Source: Desulfocorpusculum sp964414345 (lineage in GTDB: Bacteria; Desulfobacterota; Desulfocorpusculales; Desulfocorpusculum). Taken from it: DNA of 64,000 bases. This document shows positions 36,175-45,920 of this stretch, piece after piece (the stretch's first letter is position 1; every line of letters starts with the position of its first letter). The notes under the pieces are model-generated. The model had not been told where the DNA came from. It searched no databases and saw only the letters and a list, made by a program, of their open reading frames with translations. The stretch lies in the NCBI GenBank assembly GCA_964414345.1, contig CAYPWF010000009.1, positions 10,338-74,337 of the forward strand, written 5' to 3'. A program made the translations under genes and the position numbers.

Positions 36175-37854
36175 TCACTTTTCACTTACTCCTTTTTTCT
36201 CCAATGCCTCCTCCCACTTCCCCTTTTCCAGACGTCTACGCTCCTCTCCTCTGACCTCCCTTCTTAGCAGCTTACCCACTTTTGACTTGGGAAGCATATC
36301 CCTGAATTCTATATACTGAGGGATCTTGTAGGGGGCCAGTCTCTCTCTACACCACCTTATGAGTTCGTAGCCGCTCAATCCTTTCACATCGCTTTTCAGC
36401 ACCACCAAAGCCTTTATTCTTTCCCCGAGCTTGGCATCCGGAACCCCTATGACACAAGAGGCCACCACTGCAGGATGCTCCTGCAAAACGGCCTCTATCT
36501 CGGAGGCTGAGACCCTGTAGCCCTTGTGCTTGATGGTATCCACGGTCCTATCTACGAAATAAAGGTACCCCTCCTGATCCATTGAGACTATATCCCCGGT
36601 CCTATACCATAGACGGCCTTCCAGTTCCAGGAAGGCCTCTTGAGTCTCCTTGGGCTTGTTCCAATAGCCTTGCACCATAGGATCCGAATGCACCAAGAGC
36701 TCTCCGGGCTTGCCCGATTCCACCTCTTGCAGGGTCTCGGGATCCACTATTTTTACCGACTTGTTTGGAAGCACACGCCCCATGCTATGGGGTGGGGTTT
36801 GCTCTCCGGGAAGGCTAAGGCTCACACCACCCACCGTCTCTGTGGCACCGTATCCTTGATAGATGGGAATTCCAAACCGCTCCTTCCAACGCTGTCCCAA
36901 CTCCGGTGGGAGCACATCCCCCCCGCTGAAACAATATCTGAGAGAACTCAAGTCATAGGAGTCCAGCCTGTCATGCTCCAAGATCATTCGGTAAAGGGCC
37001 GGCACTCCAAAAAGCGACAGGGCCTTGTGCCGAGCTACCGCGTCCATCATTCCGTCCAGATTCACCCTAGGCAGCAAGATGACGCTTTCCCCCCTCAGAC
37101 AAAGGGGGCCCAACCCGAAAATCTGGCCCAAGATGTGGAATAGGGGAGCCCCCTGTACCACCAGGTTGCTCCCCTTGGGGATTATGGGATCTGCCACCTC
37201 CAACTGGACACGGGCCGACTCCAGAAAAAGTTTGTGAGTGATGGGCACTCCTTTGGGAAATCGAGTGGTGCCGCCTGTGTATAGGATCTCGGCGTTTTCC
37301 TCTCCGGGGATGCAAAATCCTGTGTTAGCTTCTCTTCCAAGTCTAAGGAATCTCCGCAATCCCGTCTGATTGCCACCGCTTAGGACTTTGCCCCTGGGCA
37401 CCTTGTCAAAGAGCCTTCCCAGGATGCGTTTCCAAAAGGGCAGTAAGTCTGCAAGGTTGGTGTGTATGACTCTTTCAAGTCTGATTTTGGCCGCCGCCTG
37501 TGCCACGTAAGAGTAGTTGGTATCCGTACAAAAGATGGCTCGTGCACCGCTGTCTTGCGCCACGTAGAGCAAATCGTGGGTGGTATAGATGGGAGTTACC
37601 GGAACCAGCACCGCCCCGGCCATTAGGCCTCCCAGCCAAGCCACAACCCACTGGGGAGAGTTGGGTAGGTAGATGATGACTCTTTCCCCAGGTGCTATGC
37701 CTGCGGCATGAAGTGCCCCAGCCAGAGCTTGGGCCCAATTCAATATTTTTCCATAGGAATAGGATGTCCCAAGAAACAAAATCGCCTTCTTCTTGGGATT
37801 CCCCAAGGCTTGTTCCTTGAATTTTTCTCCTATGTTGCTTGCGGTTTCAGGCAA
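36175..37854 (-). CDS. AMP-forming acyl-CoA synthetase
   Basis: The 559-residue ANL-superfamily enzyme activates a carboxylic acid to its CoA thioester. The P-loop reads YTGGTTRFPKGVPIT, with Arg in place of the usual Gly after GTT. Other motifs are IYQGYGATETVGG, WYRTGD and the hinge/lysine region GYRVSASEIE and PKSKVGKLLRREV. It is the last gene of the liv-type importer run, 38 bases after livF, which suggests that the imported compound is an acid that is then CoA-activated. Long-chain, branched or aromatic acids are all possible. Confidence 0.88.
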   Translation of the reverse strand: MPETASNIGEKFKEQALGNPKKKAILFLGTSYSYGKILNWAQALAGALHAAGIAPGERVIIYLPNSPQWVVAWLGGLMAGAVLVPVTPIYTTHDLLYVAQDSGARAIFCTDTNYSYVAQAAAKIRLERVIHTNLADLLPFWKRILGRLFDKVPRGKVLSGGNQTGLRRFLRLGREANTGFCIPGEENAEILYTGGTTRFPKGVPITHKLFLESARVQLEVADPIIPKGSNLVVQGAPLFHILGQIFGLGPLCLRGESVILLPRVNLDGMMDAVARHKALSLFGVPALYRMILEHDRLDSYDLSSLRYCFSGGDVLPPELGQRWKERFGIPIYQGYGATETVGGVSLSLPGEQTPPHSMGRVLPNKSVKIVDPETLQEVESGKPGELLVHSDPMVQGYWNKPKETQEAFLELEGRLWYRTGDIVSMDQEGYLYFVDRTVDTIKHKGYRVSASEIEAVLQEHPAVVASCVIGVPDAKLGERIKALVVLKSDVKGLSGYELIRWCRERLAPYKIPQYIEFRDMLPKSKVGKLLRREVRGEERRRLEKGKWEEALEKKGVSEK

Positions 37855-37892
37855 GAGGTCTTTTCCCTCAAAGAAGTCTTTGCCGGCTGGCT

Positions 37893-38639
37893 CTAAACAC
37901 CGAAATAGGCTGATTTCACCTCTGGATCATCCATGAGCTCCCTACCCGATCCCGAAAGAGTCATCATGCCGCTCTCTATTACATAGGCATGGTCCAGAAA
38001 AGGAAGCAGGGGTCTGGCAAACTGCTCCGCCACAAGTATGGTCACGGCTGCCTCCTGCCTTATTGTCACTATGGCTTCCACCAAGTGCTTCTGCATCAGA
38101 GGACTTAGACCTAGAAGAGGCTCGTCTAGCAGCAGGAGCCTGGGACCTGCCACCAGGGCCATTCCTACAGCCAGCATCTGCTGTTCTCCGCCGCTTAAAA
38201 ACCCGGCGCGTTTTCCACCCAACTGGGCCAACTGGGGAAAAAGTCTAAACACAAATTCAACAGCCTCTGAGATTTGGCTGCGTTTCCTGAGGTGTCCTGC
38301 AATGCGCAGGTTCTCCATCACGTCGCTTTCCGGGAAAACAGGATGGCGTTCCCTGCAAAGCACAATTCCTCTTGCCACCCGCTGGGGAGGTCTCAACATA
38401 GATATCTCCTCCCCTTCATAAAAAATGCTGCCCAAAAGAGTTATGCGTTCCCCCCCTCGTCTCTGCTCTTTGGTTCTTATCTCCACTATGAGCCCAGAAA
38501 GGGTATGCATAAGGGTTGTTTTTCCAGCACTGTTGGAACCAATCACCCCCCTTATCTCACCTCTAGGAATCTGGATACTAAGGTCATTGAGGGCCAAGGC
38601 GTTCTCGAAAAAGACCATCAAGTTTTCCACCTGGAGCAT
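37893..38639 (-). CDS. livF: LivF-type ABC transporter ATPase
   Basis: The 248-residue ATPase has Walker A GSNSAGKTT, signature LSGGEQQMLAVGMAL and Walker B LLLDEPLLGLSP, and ends with the D-loop and H-loop region typical of LivF. Together with LivG it would drive uptake through LivH and LivM. The family name is secure; whether the substrate is a branched-chain amino acid or another small acid is not. Confidence 0.88.
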   Translation of the reverse strand: MLQVENLMVFFENALALNDLSIQIPRGEIRGVIGSNSAGKTTLMHTLSGLIVEIRTKEQRRGGERITLLGSIFYEGEEISMLRPPQRVARGIVLCRERHPVFPESDVMENLRIAGHLRKRSQISEAVEFVFRLFPQLAQLGGKRAGFLSGGEQQMLAVGMALVAGPRLLLLDEPLLGLSPLMQKHLVEAIVTIRQEAAVTILVAEQFARPLLPFLDHAYVIESGMMTLSGSGRELMDDPEVKSAYFGV

Positions 38640-38684
38640 CCTTCCCTCCGGACCTTAGCTGAACCCAAATTCTCCACAGTTTCC

Positions 38685-39443
38685 TTAGCCGTCTGCCTCT
38701 GTGCCCAGATAAGCCTTCTTCACATCATCGCTCTCCATGACCTCAGCAGGATTCCCCTCTGCTATTTTTTGACCGAAATTCAAGACGATCACCCTGTCCA
38801 CTATCCTGAAAAGCTCTCTTAGGCGGTGTTCAATTAGGATAATGGAACGGCCCTCCATCTTGAGTTTCTCGATTATGGGAACAGTTGAGGCGACTTCCGC
38901 CAGGCTGAGGCCCGAAAAAAGCTCATCCAGCAAGATCAGGTCTGGTTTTATGGCCAGACAACGAGCCAGCTCCAGGCGCTTAAGATACCCGTGTGGAAGA
39001 ACGCTGGCGGGTTTGAAGGGAACCGAGGAGTCCCGCTCAAAGCCCACCTCTTCCAGGAGGTCCAATGCCATGGTATCCCTTTCCCCCAAGCCTCCCCCGG
39101 CCAGAGCCCGCACCCGAGGCGAGTACAGAGGAACTACCAAGTTTTTGTATGCTGCCAGCCCGTAAAAAGGACGAGCCATCTGAAAGGTCCTTGCAACGCC
39201 CATTCTGGCTATGGAGTAAGCAGGCATACCTGTTATAGGATTTCCCTTGAAGCGAACCTCCCCAAAGTCAGGTTTCACAAAGCCGGTTATCAAGTTCACC
39301 AATGTGGTCTTTCCGGAGCCGTTGGGGCCAATTATGCCTAGAGATTCCCCCTCTTTCAGGTCAAAAGAAACCCGGTCTACTGCTCGAACTCCTCCAAAGT
39401 CTTTGATCAACTCCCTGACCTGCAGGATGACGCACTCTTTCAT
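38685..39443 (-). CDS. livG: LivG-type ABC transporter ATPase with atypical signature
   Basis: The 252-residue ATPase has Walker A GPNGSGKTT and the LivG-specific GVARTFQMARPFYGLAAYKN. The ABC signature is LPHGYLKRLELARCLA rather than LSYGQQRRLEIARAL, and Walker B reads LILLDELFSGLS with Leu after DE instead of Pro. Both changes are unusual for LivG. The gene overlaps livM by four bases, so it is cotranslated with it. Confidence 0.87.
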   Translation of the reverse strand: MKECVILQVRELIKDFGGVRAVDRVSFDLKEGESLGIIGPNGSGKTTLVNLITGFVKPDFGEVRFKGNPITGMPAYSIARMGVARTFQMARPFYGLAAYKNLVVPLYSPRVRALAGGGLGERDTMALDLLEEVGFERDSSVPFKPASVLPHGYLKRLELARCLAIKPDLILLDELFSGLSLAEVASTVPIIEKLKMEGRSIILIEHRLRELFRIVDRVIVLNFGQKIAEGNPAEVMESDDVKKAYLGTEADG

Positions 39444-40453
39444 GACTCTACAGCTGTCCAGCGCTCGAACTGGTGGTACTTGCGCTTCAAATAATGGAAA
39501 AGCCCTTCGGGCAGACCCACTATGAAAATCACTAAGAATACCCCATAGAAAACTATCCTGAGGGCCCCAAGGGCCCTGAGGGCCTCTGAAAGAGGCACCA
39601 GCAAAAAGGCCCCCAAAGCTGGCCCTGCTATGCTGCCCATGCCCCCAACAACCGCGGCTGTAATGGGAAGAATGGAATAATCCAAAGCAAACACCGGCAT
39701 ACCCACGAACATGTACGCGTGAGTCATGAAGGCTCCTGCCAAAGCCCCCATGCAGCCGGCCAGGAACAAGGCCTGTGCCTTGAACCAGTATGCGTTTATA
39801 CCTGAACTGATTACACTGCGGTCATTGTCTCTGATCCCTTGTAAGACTAAACCATAGTCTGTACCCAGGATTCTTCGGTACAGAAAGAGAGCTGCCAGGA
39901 ATATCCCCAGACTCAAAGCCAACTCTACCCCGAGCCCGGGGAAGCCCTCTATGGAGCTCAACCCCTCTGTGCCCCCCAGAACCTTTGTGGCCTCTATGAT
40001 ACGAACAAGCATGAGAGGGAGCACCAAGGTGACCATGGAAAAATAGATGCCTCGGAGCCTCAATACCGGCACCAGAAAAATCGTGCAGATGCCTCCTCCA
40101 AGAAGGCTGGCCAGCGGCAGGTTAACCCACCAGGGCCATCCCCAGGCATGGTGGAATGTTCCGGCCAGATAGGCCCCGACCCCGAAGAAAAGCGCTTGCC
40201 CCAGGGAGACCAAACCCACGCAGACCAGGAAGTCCCAGCTCATGGCTAGAATCCCGAATATGGCGCTGGTAACAAGCACTTTTTTCCAGTAAACAGGCAA
40301 AACCAAGGCCAAAAAGAATAGTGCCAGAAGCGGCAGCAACCTGGGTGCCAGGAGATAAAGGATCTCTCTCCAAGAACTTAGGGCAAATATATCCTCTGAG
40401 CGGGCTTTTATCCCCCTGTCAATACGCTCTTTCCTAGCCCCACGCTCCTTCAT
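39440..40453 (-). CDS. livM: LivM-type ABC transporter permease
   Basis: About 337 residues with eight or more hydrophobic segments (LLPLLALFFLALVLPVYW, FLVCVGLVSLGQALFFGVGAYL and others) and the permease motif region LLVRIIEA. The frame is open to 40573, but that N-terminal part is encoded by repeat copy A3 and has no similarity to the family, so the ATG at 40453 is chosen. The start is not certain. LivM pairs with LivH to form the channel. Confidence 0.83.
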   Translation of the reverse strand: MKERGARKERIDRGIKARSEDIFALSSWREILYLLAPRLLPLLALFFLALVLPVYWKKVLVTSAIFGILAMSWDFLVCVGLVSLGQALFFGVGAYLAGTFHHAWGWPWWVNLPLASLLGGGICTIFLVPVLRLRGIYFSMVTLVLPLMLVRIIEATKVLGGTEGLSSIEGFPGLGVELALSLGIFLAALFLYRRILGTDYGLVLQGIRDNDRSVISSGINAYWFKAQALFLAGCMGALAGAFMTHAYMFVGMPVFALDYSILPITAAVVGGMGSIAGPALGAFLLVPLSEALRALGALRIVFYGVFLVIFIVGLPEGLFHYLKRKYHQFERWTAVES

Positions 40454-40535
40454 GAGCCTATATCCCAAAACAAGATTCCCTCTTTCCCAAGGATCCCCAA
40501 GCTCTTCTTGAACCGCCCGAGATTCTGTGCCGGAT

Positions 40536-40682
40536 GCCCAAGCCCCTGATACGCTTTGGGGTATCCCCACCAATACCAGGGGCGAATCTGAAACCCAAGA
40601 TAAGGGTCTTGCTCAAAAGGACCTATTTATCTCAACATGCCATCCAGATAACCTGCATTATCAACTGCTCGTGAGTAATGTG
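40536..40682 (-). repeat. Dispersed repeat family A, copy A3 (right end missing)
   Basis: A shortened, inverted copy between livH and livM. It keeps the start hairpin (GCATTATCAACTGCTCGTGA on the plus strand) and the variant core with GATACCCCAAAGCGTATC, which it shares only with A4. The last 45 bases of the consensus are lost. Confidence 0.75.
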
Positions 40683-40738
40683 CGCCAAAAAACCCACCCC
40701 AAAAGCTCTGATCCTCTGGTACAGCCCAACCGCCAGCC

Positions 40739-41611
40739 TCATATCCTCTCTTCCAACTCCTTCTGCTTGCCCAGGAGGCCCGAAGGCCTTATGCCCAAGA
40801 TAAGAAGAATAGCCAGCAGATTCACGATCATCATCCAATGTGAACCCAAGTACATGGAGGTGATGGATTGCGCCATCCCCAGTACAAAGCTTGCGATGAC
40901 CATACCCAGGGCGCTTCCCAAGCCACCCACTATGCACACTGCCAGGGCTTCCAGGAGCACATCATAGCCTGCGTCCACTGAGATGGTCCCTATGGGAAGT
41001 ATTACCACAGCAGCCAATGCGCACAGCCCCCCCCCGAAGGACATGGCAAGGGTGGCCACCTTGTCCGAGTCTATCCCCATACAGAGGGCCGTATACTCAT
41101 CTTGAGCTATGCCCCTGAAGGCCAGGCCCGTGCGTGTGTAACGAGTGAATAACCAGAGAAAGCTGGTCAGCCCTCCCCCCAAGACCAGGATGCACACCCT
41201 CTGCAAATCCAAAAAAAGAGTACCTATCTGAACCGAGCCCTCCATGAACACCGGCAGGGTGTATTGGAAGCCTATGAACCCCAGGTACCGGAAGAATTCC
41301 AGTATTGCCAATCCGATCCCGAAAGTGGCTATCACCTCCGAGATGACCATGCCCCGAATCCTAACCAGCACGATCCTGTAGAGCAGGGCACCCAGCAGGG
41401 CTGTGGCCAACACCATGGCAGGGATGGCAGCCAAAAGGGGCAGGCCCAGCCTCTGGAGCATCATCCAGGTGCCGTAGCCTGCCAGCACGTACATGGCTCC
41501 ATAAGAGAAATTGGCAATCCCGCTGATGCCAAATGTGAGGTTGAAACCGAGGGCAACAAGGGCCAGGCTCACTGAGTTGACCACACCATAGAGCAGAGCA
41601 CCCCACAACAT
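40739..41611 (-). CDS. livH: LivH-type ABC transporter permease
   Basis: The 290-residue protein has the LivH pattern: VNSVSLALVALGFNLTFGI at the start, IANFSYGAMYVLAGYG, RGIAQDEYTALCMGID and AVCIVGGLGSALGMVIAS. These are family permease segments with the EAA-like loop. It lies between the binding protein and livM. A repeat A copy separates it from livM, an unusual insertion inside an operon; readthrough is assumed. Confidence 0.9.
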   Translation of the reverse strand: MLWGALLYGVVNSVSLALVALGFNLTFGISGIANFSYGAMYVLAGYGTWMMLQRLGLPLLAAIPAMVLATALLGALLYRIVLVRIRGMVISEVIATFGIGLAILEFFRYLGFIGFQYTLPVFMEGSVQIGTLFLDLQRVCILVLGGGLTSFLWLFTRYTRTGLAFRGIAQDEYTALCMGIDSDKVATLAMSFGGGLCALAAVVILPIGTISVDAGYDVLLEALAVCIVGGLGSALGMVIASFVLGMAQSITSMYLGSHWMMIVNLLAILLILGIRPSGLLGKQKELEERI

Positions 41612-41664
41612 TGACAGCGCAGAGGCCTCCTGTGCCTTCTCTCAATATGGCGTTCACACAATCA

Positions 41665-42942
41665 TCAGCGGGCTGGCTTGATCCACTCCGGCAATTTTAC
41701 CTTTGCCTCGGCCACCGACTCGGGGAACACCACAGTCCTTTTCCCGCCCTCTTCCCACTGAATCACACAGCCCAGAGCCGCTTGGGAGGGGTCGTTCCCG
41801 AACACAGCCTGATGTCCTTCGTCGAAACGAATCCTGCCGATGGCACCTGAGCGATCCGACTTCGCCATCTGGGCGGATATGGCGTCTGGATCCAATTTCC
41901 CGGCCTTCTCCAGGGCATCAGCCAGAAGGTAAACCGAATCGTAGGATGGTGCAGGGCCGTGCCCGGATTGGAGCTCCTTACCCCATCTCTTCTTGTAGGC
42001 CTCATAAAAGGAAACCGAGGCAGCCACCTTCGGCACCGGGATGTTGCCGATCTCGAAGATGGCATTGAGGGCCCCTGCTATCTTGCCCTCGAAGGTCTTC
42101 CAGGCCTCGGAACCGGACATGGGAGATATGAATCCGGCCATGAGGGCCCCAACTTTCATGCTATTCCACTGCTTGACCAGGATCCCGCTTTGGGGCATGT
42201 CGAATACAGGCATGATTATATGTGCCCCCGCAGCTTTGGCCTTTAGCAGCCCAGCAGAGAAATCAGAAGCACCTGTTGGGTAGGCCTCTATGCCCAGGAT
42301 ATTCCAACCTCCACCCTTTAGAACCTCCGCCACCTTCTCAGCCGTACCTCTGGCCCAAAGCACATCTTGGTGCATGACAAACAACTTATTGAAGCCGAAT
42401 TCCTTCTCAAGATACTTCATCATTCCCACAAGGTAGCCCACCAGATACTTGGCATTAAGACAGGTCCTAAAGATGTATTTATACTTGTCGGGCTCTTTCT
42501 TGATCTTGTCCTCAGAGGCCGGAGTCATGGCGATGGTCCCCAACAGAGGCACCTTGTACTTGGCCAGCATATCCATACCGGCCAGAAGAGCCTCGGAACG
42601 GAAAGGACCCACCACCATGGCATTCACCTTCTTCTCCAAGATCATCTTTTCCATGCCCAGCAAGGCTTCCGGGACAGGAACTCCCGGTGCTGCATCCCTT
42701 ATGTCTATGGATTCCAAAAGCAGCTTCTTCTTGGAACCCGCGAGGCTCACCCCCCCTTTGGCATTTATTTCCTCCACAGCCAAAGTAGCCGCCTTGAGGC
42801 TCTCATCCCCCTCCAGGAAGCCGGTGGAGGTGGCCACCCCTATTATTACGGCATCTGTTTGAGGGAAGACCGGAAGTGGGTTGACCCAGGCCAAAGACAA
42901 AAATAGAACCGCAGTCCAGGGCAAAAGCTTCTTCCTTCTCAT
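41665..42942 (-). CDS. livK: Periplasmic substrate-binding protein of the liv-type importer
   Basis: The protein of about 425 residues begins with a signal peptide (MRRKKLLPWTAVLFLSLAWV...VFPQ). After it comes a Leu/Ile/Val-binding-type fold: AVIIGVATSTGF, AATLAVEEINAKGGV, GPFRSEALLAGMDMLAKY, then a second lobe with YDSVYLLADALEKAG. AAGGAGG is six bases before ATG 42942; the longer frame to 43065 is not used. It opens the importer operon, with a promoter candidate at 43120-43149. Ligand is not known. Confidence 0.88.
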   Translation of the reverse strand: MRRKKLLPWTAVLFLSLAWVNPLPVFPQTDAVIIGVATSTGFLEGDESLKAATLAVEEINAKGGVSLAGSKKKLLLESIDIRDAAPGVPVPEALLGMEKMILEKKVNAMVVGPFRSEALLAGMDMLAKYKVPLLGTIAMTPASEDKIKKEPDKYKYIFRTCLNAKYLVGYLVGMMKYLEKEFGFNKLFVMHQDVLWARGTAEKVAEVLKGGGWNILGIEAYPTGASDFSAGLLKAKAAGAHIIMPVFDMPQSGILVKQWNSMKVGALMAGFISPMSGSEAWKTFEGKIAGALNAIFEIGNIPVPKVAASVSFYEAYKKRWGKELQSGHGPAPSYDSVYLLADALEKAGKLDPDAISAQMAKSDRSGAIGRIRFDEGHQAVFGNDPSQAALGCVIQWEEGGKRTVVFPESVAEAKVKLPEWIKPAR

Positions 42943-43119
42943 CTGCCGCCTCCTTGAAATTGAATGGGGCACCGAACCCGCTGAATGTCCTTTTTCCAAG
43001 AACACCATCTGGGCGGTCTTGTCCAAGGGCGGGCAAGGACAAGAAAACAAAACTCTCGCTGCCAACCCAAGACTTCCTTACAGGGCCTGATATGATCCAT
43101 GGCTTCAAGGATGGGGCTT

Positions 43120-43149
43120 ACTTTACCTGTGGAATCATATTTGTGTCAA
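43120..43149 (-). promoter_or_regulatory. livK: Predicted promoter of the liv-type operon
   Basis: On the minus strand TTGACA (43144-43149) and TAAAGT (43120-43125) are separated by 18 bases. It stands 20 bases from the edge of repeat copy A4. Confidence 0.45.
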
Positions 43150-43167
43150 GGCAAAATCCAAGACACC

Positions 43168-43352
43168 GGCCCGGATTGTTCCCCAAAGCCTGTGACTTTG
43201 GGGGCTCAAGCCCCCAAACCCCCGATACGCTTTGGGGTATCCCTACTCATGCCAAAGCCAAATCTGCAACCCAAGATAAGGGTCTTTCTTGGCAGGAACC
43301 CCTTTATCCCAACACATAATCTAGATAGCCTGCATCATCCACTGATCGTGAA
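43168..43352 (-). repeat. Dispersed repeat family A, copy A4
   Basis: A full inverted copy between comEC and the liv operon: GGCCCGGATTGTTCCCCAAA at one end, GGGGGCTCAAGCCCCC hairpin, the GATACGCTTTGGGGTATCC variant core and CATCATCCACTGATCGTGAA at the other. With A3 it forms a sub-family. Confidence 0.82.
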
Positions 43353-43388
43353 AAAGCCTCCAGGGAATCCCTTGGGGTTTGTAGAGGA

Positions 43389-45920
43389 CTAGCTGGAATC
43401 CTTCCTTAGCGAGATACTGCGGTTGGTCAGGTAAGTCCTAACTCGCAGATCAGAGCCGTCTGTCTCAAGGCTCACCATTCCATCCTCCCCTGTATGGAGG
43501 ATCTCTGCACCCAGTTCTTTGTATCTCTGCAGAATTTCTGGATGCACCAGGCCCCTTTCACCTGCCTTTGAGGAGAAGATCACAATACTCGGCATGACTC
43601 TTTTTAAGAACTCCCCGGTGCTGGAAGTTTTGCTGCCATGATGAGGAGCTAGAAGAACCGTGGAGGCAAGATCATGCTTTTCCAACAGCAGCGTCTCTGC
43701 CTCGGCCTCAAGGTCCCCAGGAAGCAGCACAGAGACCTGCCCCATACTGACCCTCAAGACCAGTGAGCGGTTGTTGGTCTCAGAAGCCCTGCTTTTGGAC
43801 TTAAGTGAAAAGCCCCCACAAGGAGGATGCAAGACCTCCAGCCTGGCTTGGCCAATGCCCCAGCTCTCTCCAGAGCAAAGTGCCCTGGGCCTCCATCCCG
43901 TGGCTTGAACGGCTTTGAGGAACTCCAAGTATTGGGGATCATTGGGGCGATGCCCGTTGTCCCATACTCCATCTTTAACCTTGAAGGCACGCAGGATGAA
44001 GAGCAGTCCTCCTAGGTGGTCTGGGTGGGGATGGCTGAGGATCACCCTGTTCAAACTCATGATCCTTCTCTCCCACAATACAGGAGCCACTTGCATTGCT
44101 CCCACATCCGGACGGCCTTCCAAATTCCCTCCCCCGTCTAAAAGAAGGCTCTCTCCTCCGGGAGCCTGTATCAAGACCGAAGTGCCGTTTCCAACGGCTA
44201 TGAAATGAAGCCTCAACTCCGGATCGCGGAGTTTGGCAACCCCCTCATATGCCCAAAGCACCACCAGCAAGAAAACCAACCCCAGCGTGGCCCGGGCAGC
44301 CCATCTGGACTTTCCAAAAGAGCAAAGTCCAATGCAGATGAGGTAATAGATAACTATCTCCCAAGCCCTTGGGGTGGGAAGATAGATGACTCCTCCTATT
44401 GAGGCTGCCCAAAGAATCATTTTCACAGCCCAATCAGCCATCCAGGCAGCCACCCAGAGCAAGGCCAGCCCAACGCTCTCCCAGCTCAGGTACAAAAAGC
44501 TTCCCAAAAGAGCCATGGGAAGCACAACCCAACCCACTAACGGAACTCCCACGAGGTTTGCCGGGATGCCCAAAAGAGGAAACATATGAAATCGCATTAC
44601 CACCAAAGGCATGGTGGCCAAAGAGGCGGCAAGGGTGGTGGCTGCAGCCAGCAAGGCCCTCCTACCCCAGCTGTGCAGTGCTTTTCTCTTGCCTGGGAGT
44701 AATTCTTGATTTCCTCTTGGTAGATAAGACATGAGTTTAGGTGCTACATACAAGATGCCCATTACGGCCAGGAAGGAAAGCTGGAAAGAAAGTTCAAAAA
44801 TGCAAGAGGGGTTCAAAACCAGAATGATTAGGGCGGCCAAGGCCAAGGCATGATAGAGCCTTCTTGTCCTGTCCAAAATGAGTGCAGCCGCCAAAGCCAA
44901 GACCATTATCAGGGAACGTTGCACAGAAGGAGCCATTCCGGCCACTGTCCCATAAACCAGCAATACCGGCACGGTGATAAGCCAGGCCAGCTTTTGTACG
45001 GGGAACCTGAGCACAAGCCACGCCCACAGGCTTAGCAGTTTTAGGGAAACCCAGTAAACGCAGAGAGCCACCAGGCCGAAATGCAAACCGCTTATGGCCA
45101 GGAGATGAGACAAGCCGAGAGTCGCAAAAGCATCGCGCAGTTGGCTCGGCAAGGCTCCTGCCTGGCCCACAACCAAGGCCAGAATTACCTCCCTGGAGGG
45201 ACTTGGGAATTCCGCACTAATCACCCGGGTGAGATCCCAACGCAAATCCTCCATTTTCTGCCTGGCCCAATGGCCTCGGCCCCTTTCCATTAGAAGCATA
45301 TGCTCTGCATCCGGAAGAAATCCAAGGAACCCGACACCTTGCAAAGCCAATACACGGGCCCTGTCCAAGGTGCCGGGATTCAGCCGAGGCTCCGCAACAC
45401 GCAGAAACGTCTTTAACCTGAGTCTGTCCCCGTATCGGAATTGATCCCCGCCTTTTTCTATGTTCAGAAACATCCTACCTCGGATTTCCTTGGCCTCAGA
45501 ACCCTGGAAGAGCGTTTCCAGTTCCAAAAGGAGCCTTGTTCCGTCCAGTCTTAGCTCAGGGGACCTTATGAGGGTACCTTCCAAATCACAAAGTTCGGCT
45601 CCACAAAATCCCAAGGGATCTTCTTGGGGAAGGCTCTTGAGCCCCACTCGCTGCCCGTGCCAGGCTCCAAGAGTCAGGAAAACCAAAATCGCCAGAATCC
45701 TTTGTCCGGCAAGCCACTTGCCTTTCCACATAAAGGGAATCCAAAGCCCCAAAAGAACAAAACATGGGAAAGGCCACAGCTCTTGCACGGGCAAAAGCTT
45801 CCCTAGTAGGATTCCATTGGCAAAGGCCAGCACCAGGATCGGGAAGAGGTAAACGCCCAGCAACAGAGGTTCCCCTGTCTTGGTGACTTGGTAAGCAACC
45901 GGAAGGCCTTGGGGGATCAT
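43389..45920 (-). CDS. comEC: ComEC/Rec2-type DNA uptake channel protein
   Basis: The 843-residue membrane protein has an N-terminal DUF4131 region, the Competence domain with the helices SHLLAISGLHFGLVALCVYW and GTVAGMAPSVQRSLIMVLAL, and a C-terminal metallo-beta-lactamase domain with ILSHPHPDHLGGL, LLLDGGGN and VLLAPHHGS. ComEC moves single-stranded DNA across the inner membrane in transformation. The MBL metal ligands are intact. No other competence gene is near. The stop is followed by repeat A4. Confidence 0.95.
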   Translation of the reverse strand: MIPQGLPVAYQVTKTGEPLLLGVYLFPILVLAFANGILLGKLLPVQELWPFPCFVLLGLWIPFMWKGKWLAGQRILAILVFLTLGAWHGQRVGLKSLPQEDPLGFCGAELCDLEGTLIRSPELRLDGTRLLLELETLFQGSEAKEIRGRMFLNIEKGGDQFRYGDRLRLKTFLRVAEPRLNPGTLDRARVLALQGVGFLGFLPDAEHMLLMERGRGHWARQKMEDLRWDLTRVISAEFPSPSREVILALVVGQAGALPSQLRDAFATLGLSHLLAISGLHFGLVALCVYWVSLKLLSLWAWLVLRFPVQKLAWLITVPVLLVYGTVAGMAPSVQRSLIMVLALAAALILDRTRRLYHALALAALIILVLNPSCIFELSFQLSFLAVMGILYVAPKLMSYLPRGNQELLPGKRKALHSWGRRALLAAATTLAASLATMPLVVMRFHMFPLLGIPANLVGVPLVGWVVLPMALLGSFLYLSWESVGLALLWVAAWMADWAVKMILWAASIGGVIYLPTPRAWEIVIYYLICIGLCSFGKSRWAARATLGLVFLLVVLWAYEGVAKLRDPELRLHFIAVGNGTSVLIQAPGGESLLLDGGGNLEGRPDVGAMQVAPVLWERRIMSLNRVILSHPHPDHLGGLLFILRAFKVKDGVWDNGHRPNDPQYLEFLKAVQATGWRPRALCSGESWGIGQARLEVLHPPCGGFSLKSKSRASETNNRSLVLRVSMGQVSVLLPGDLEAEAETLLLEKHDLASTVLLAPHHGSKTSSTGEFLKRVMPSIVIFSSKAGERGLVHPEILQRYKELGAEILHTGEDGMVSLETDGSDLRVRTYLTNRSISLRKDSS

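Noticed and set aside
40454..40573. N-terminal extension of LivM
   Set aside because: The codons are inside repeat copy A3 and unlike the family; a start at 40453 gives a normal LivM.
42943..43065. N-terminal extension of the liv-type binding protein
   Set aside because: A strong AAGGAGG and a signal peptide start at 42942; the extension has no export features.
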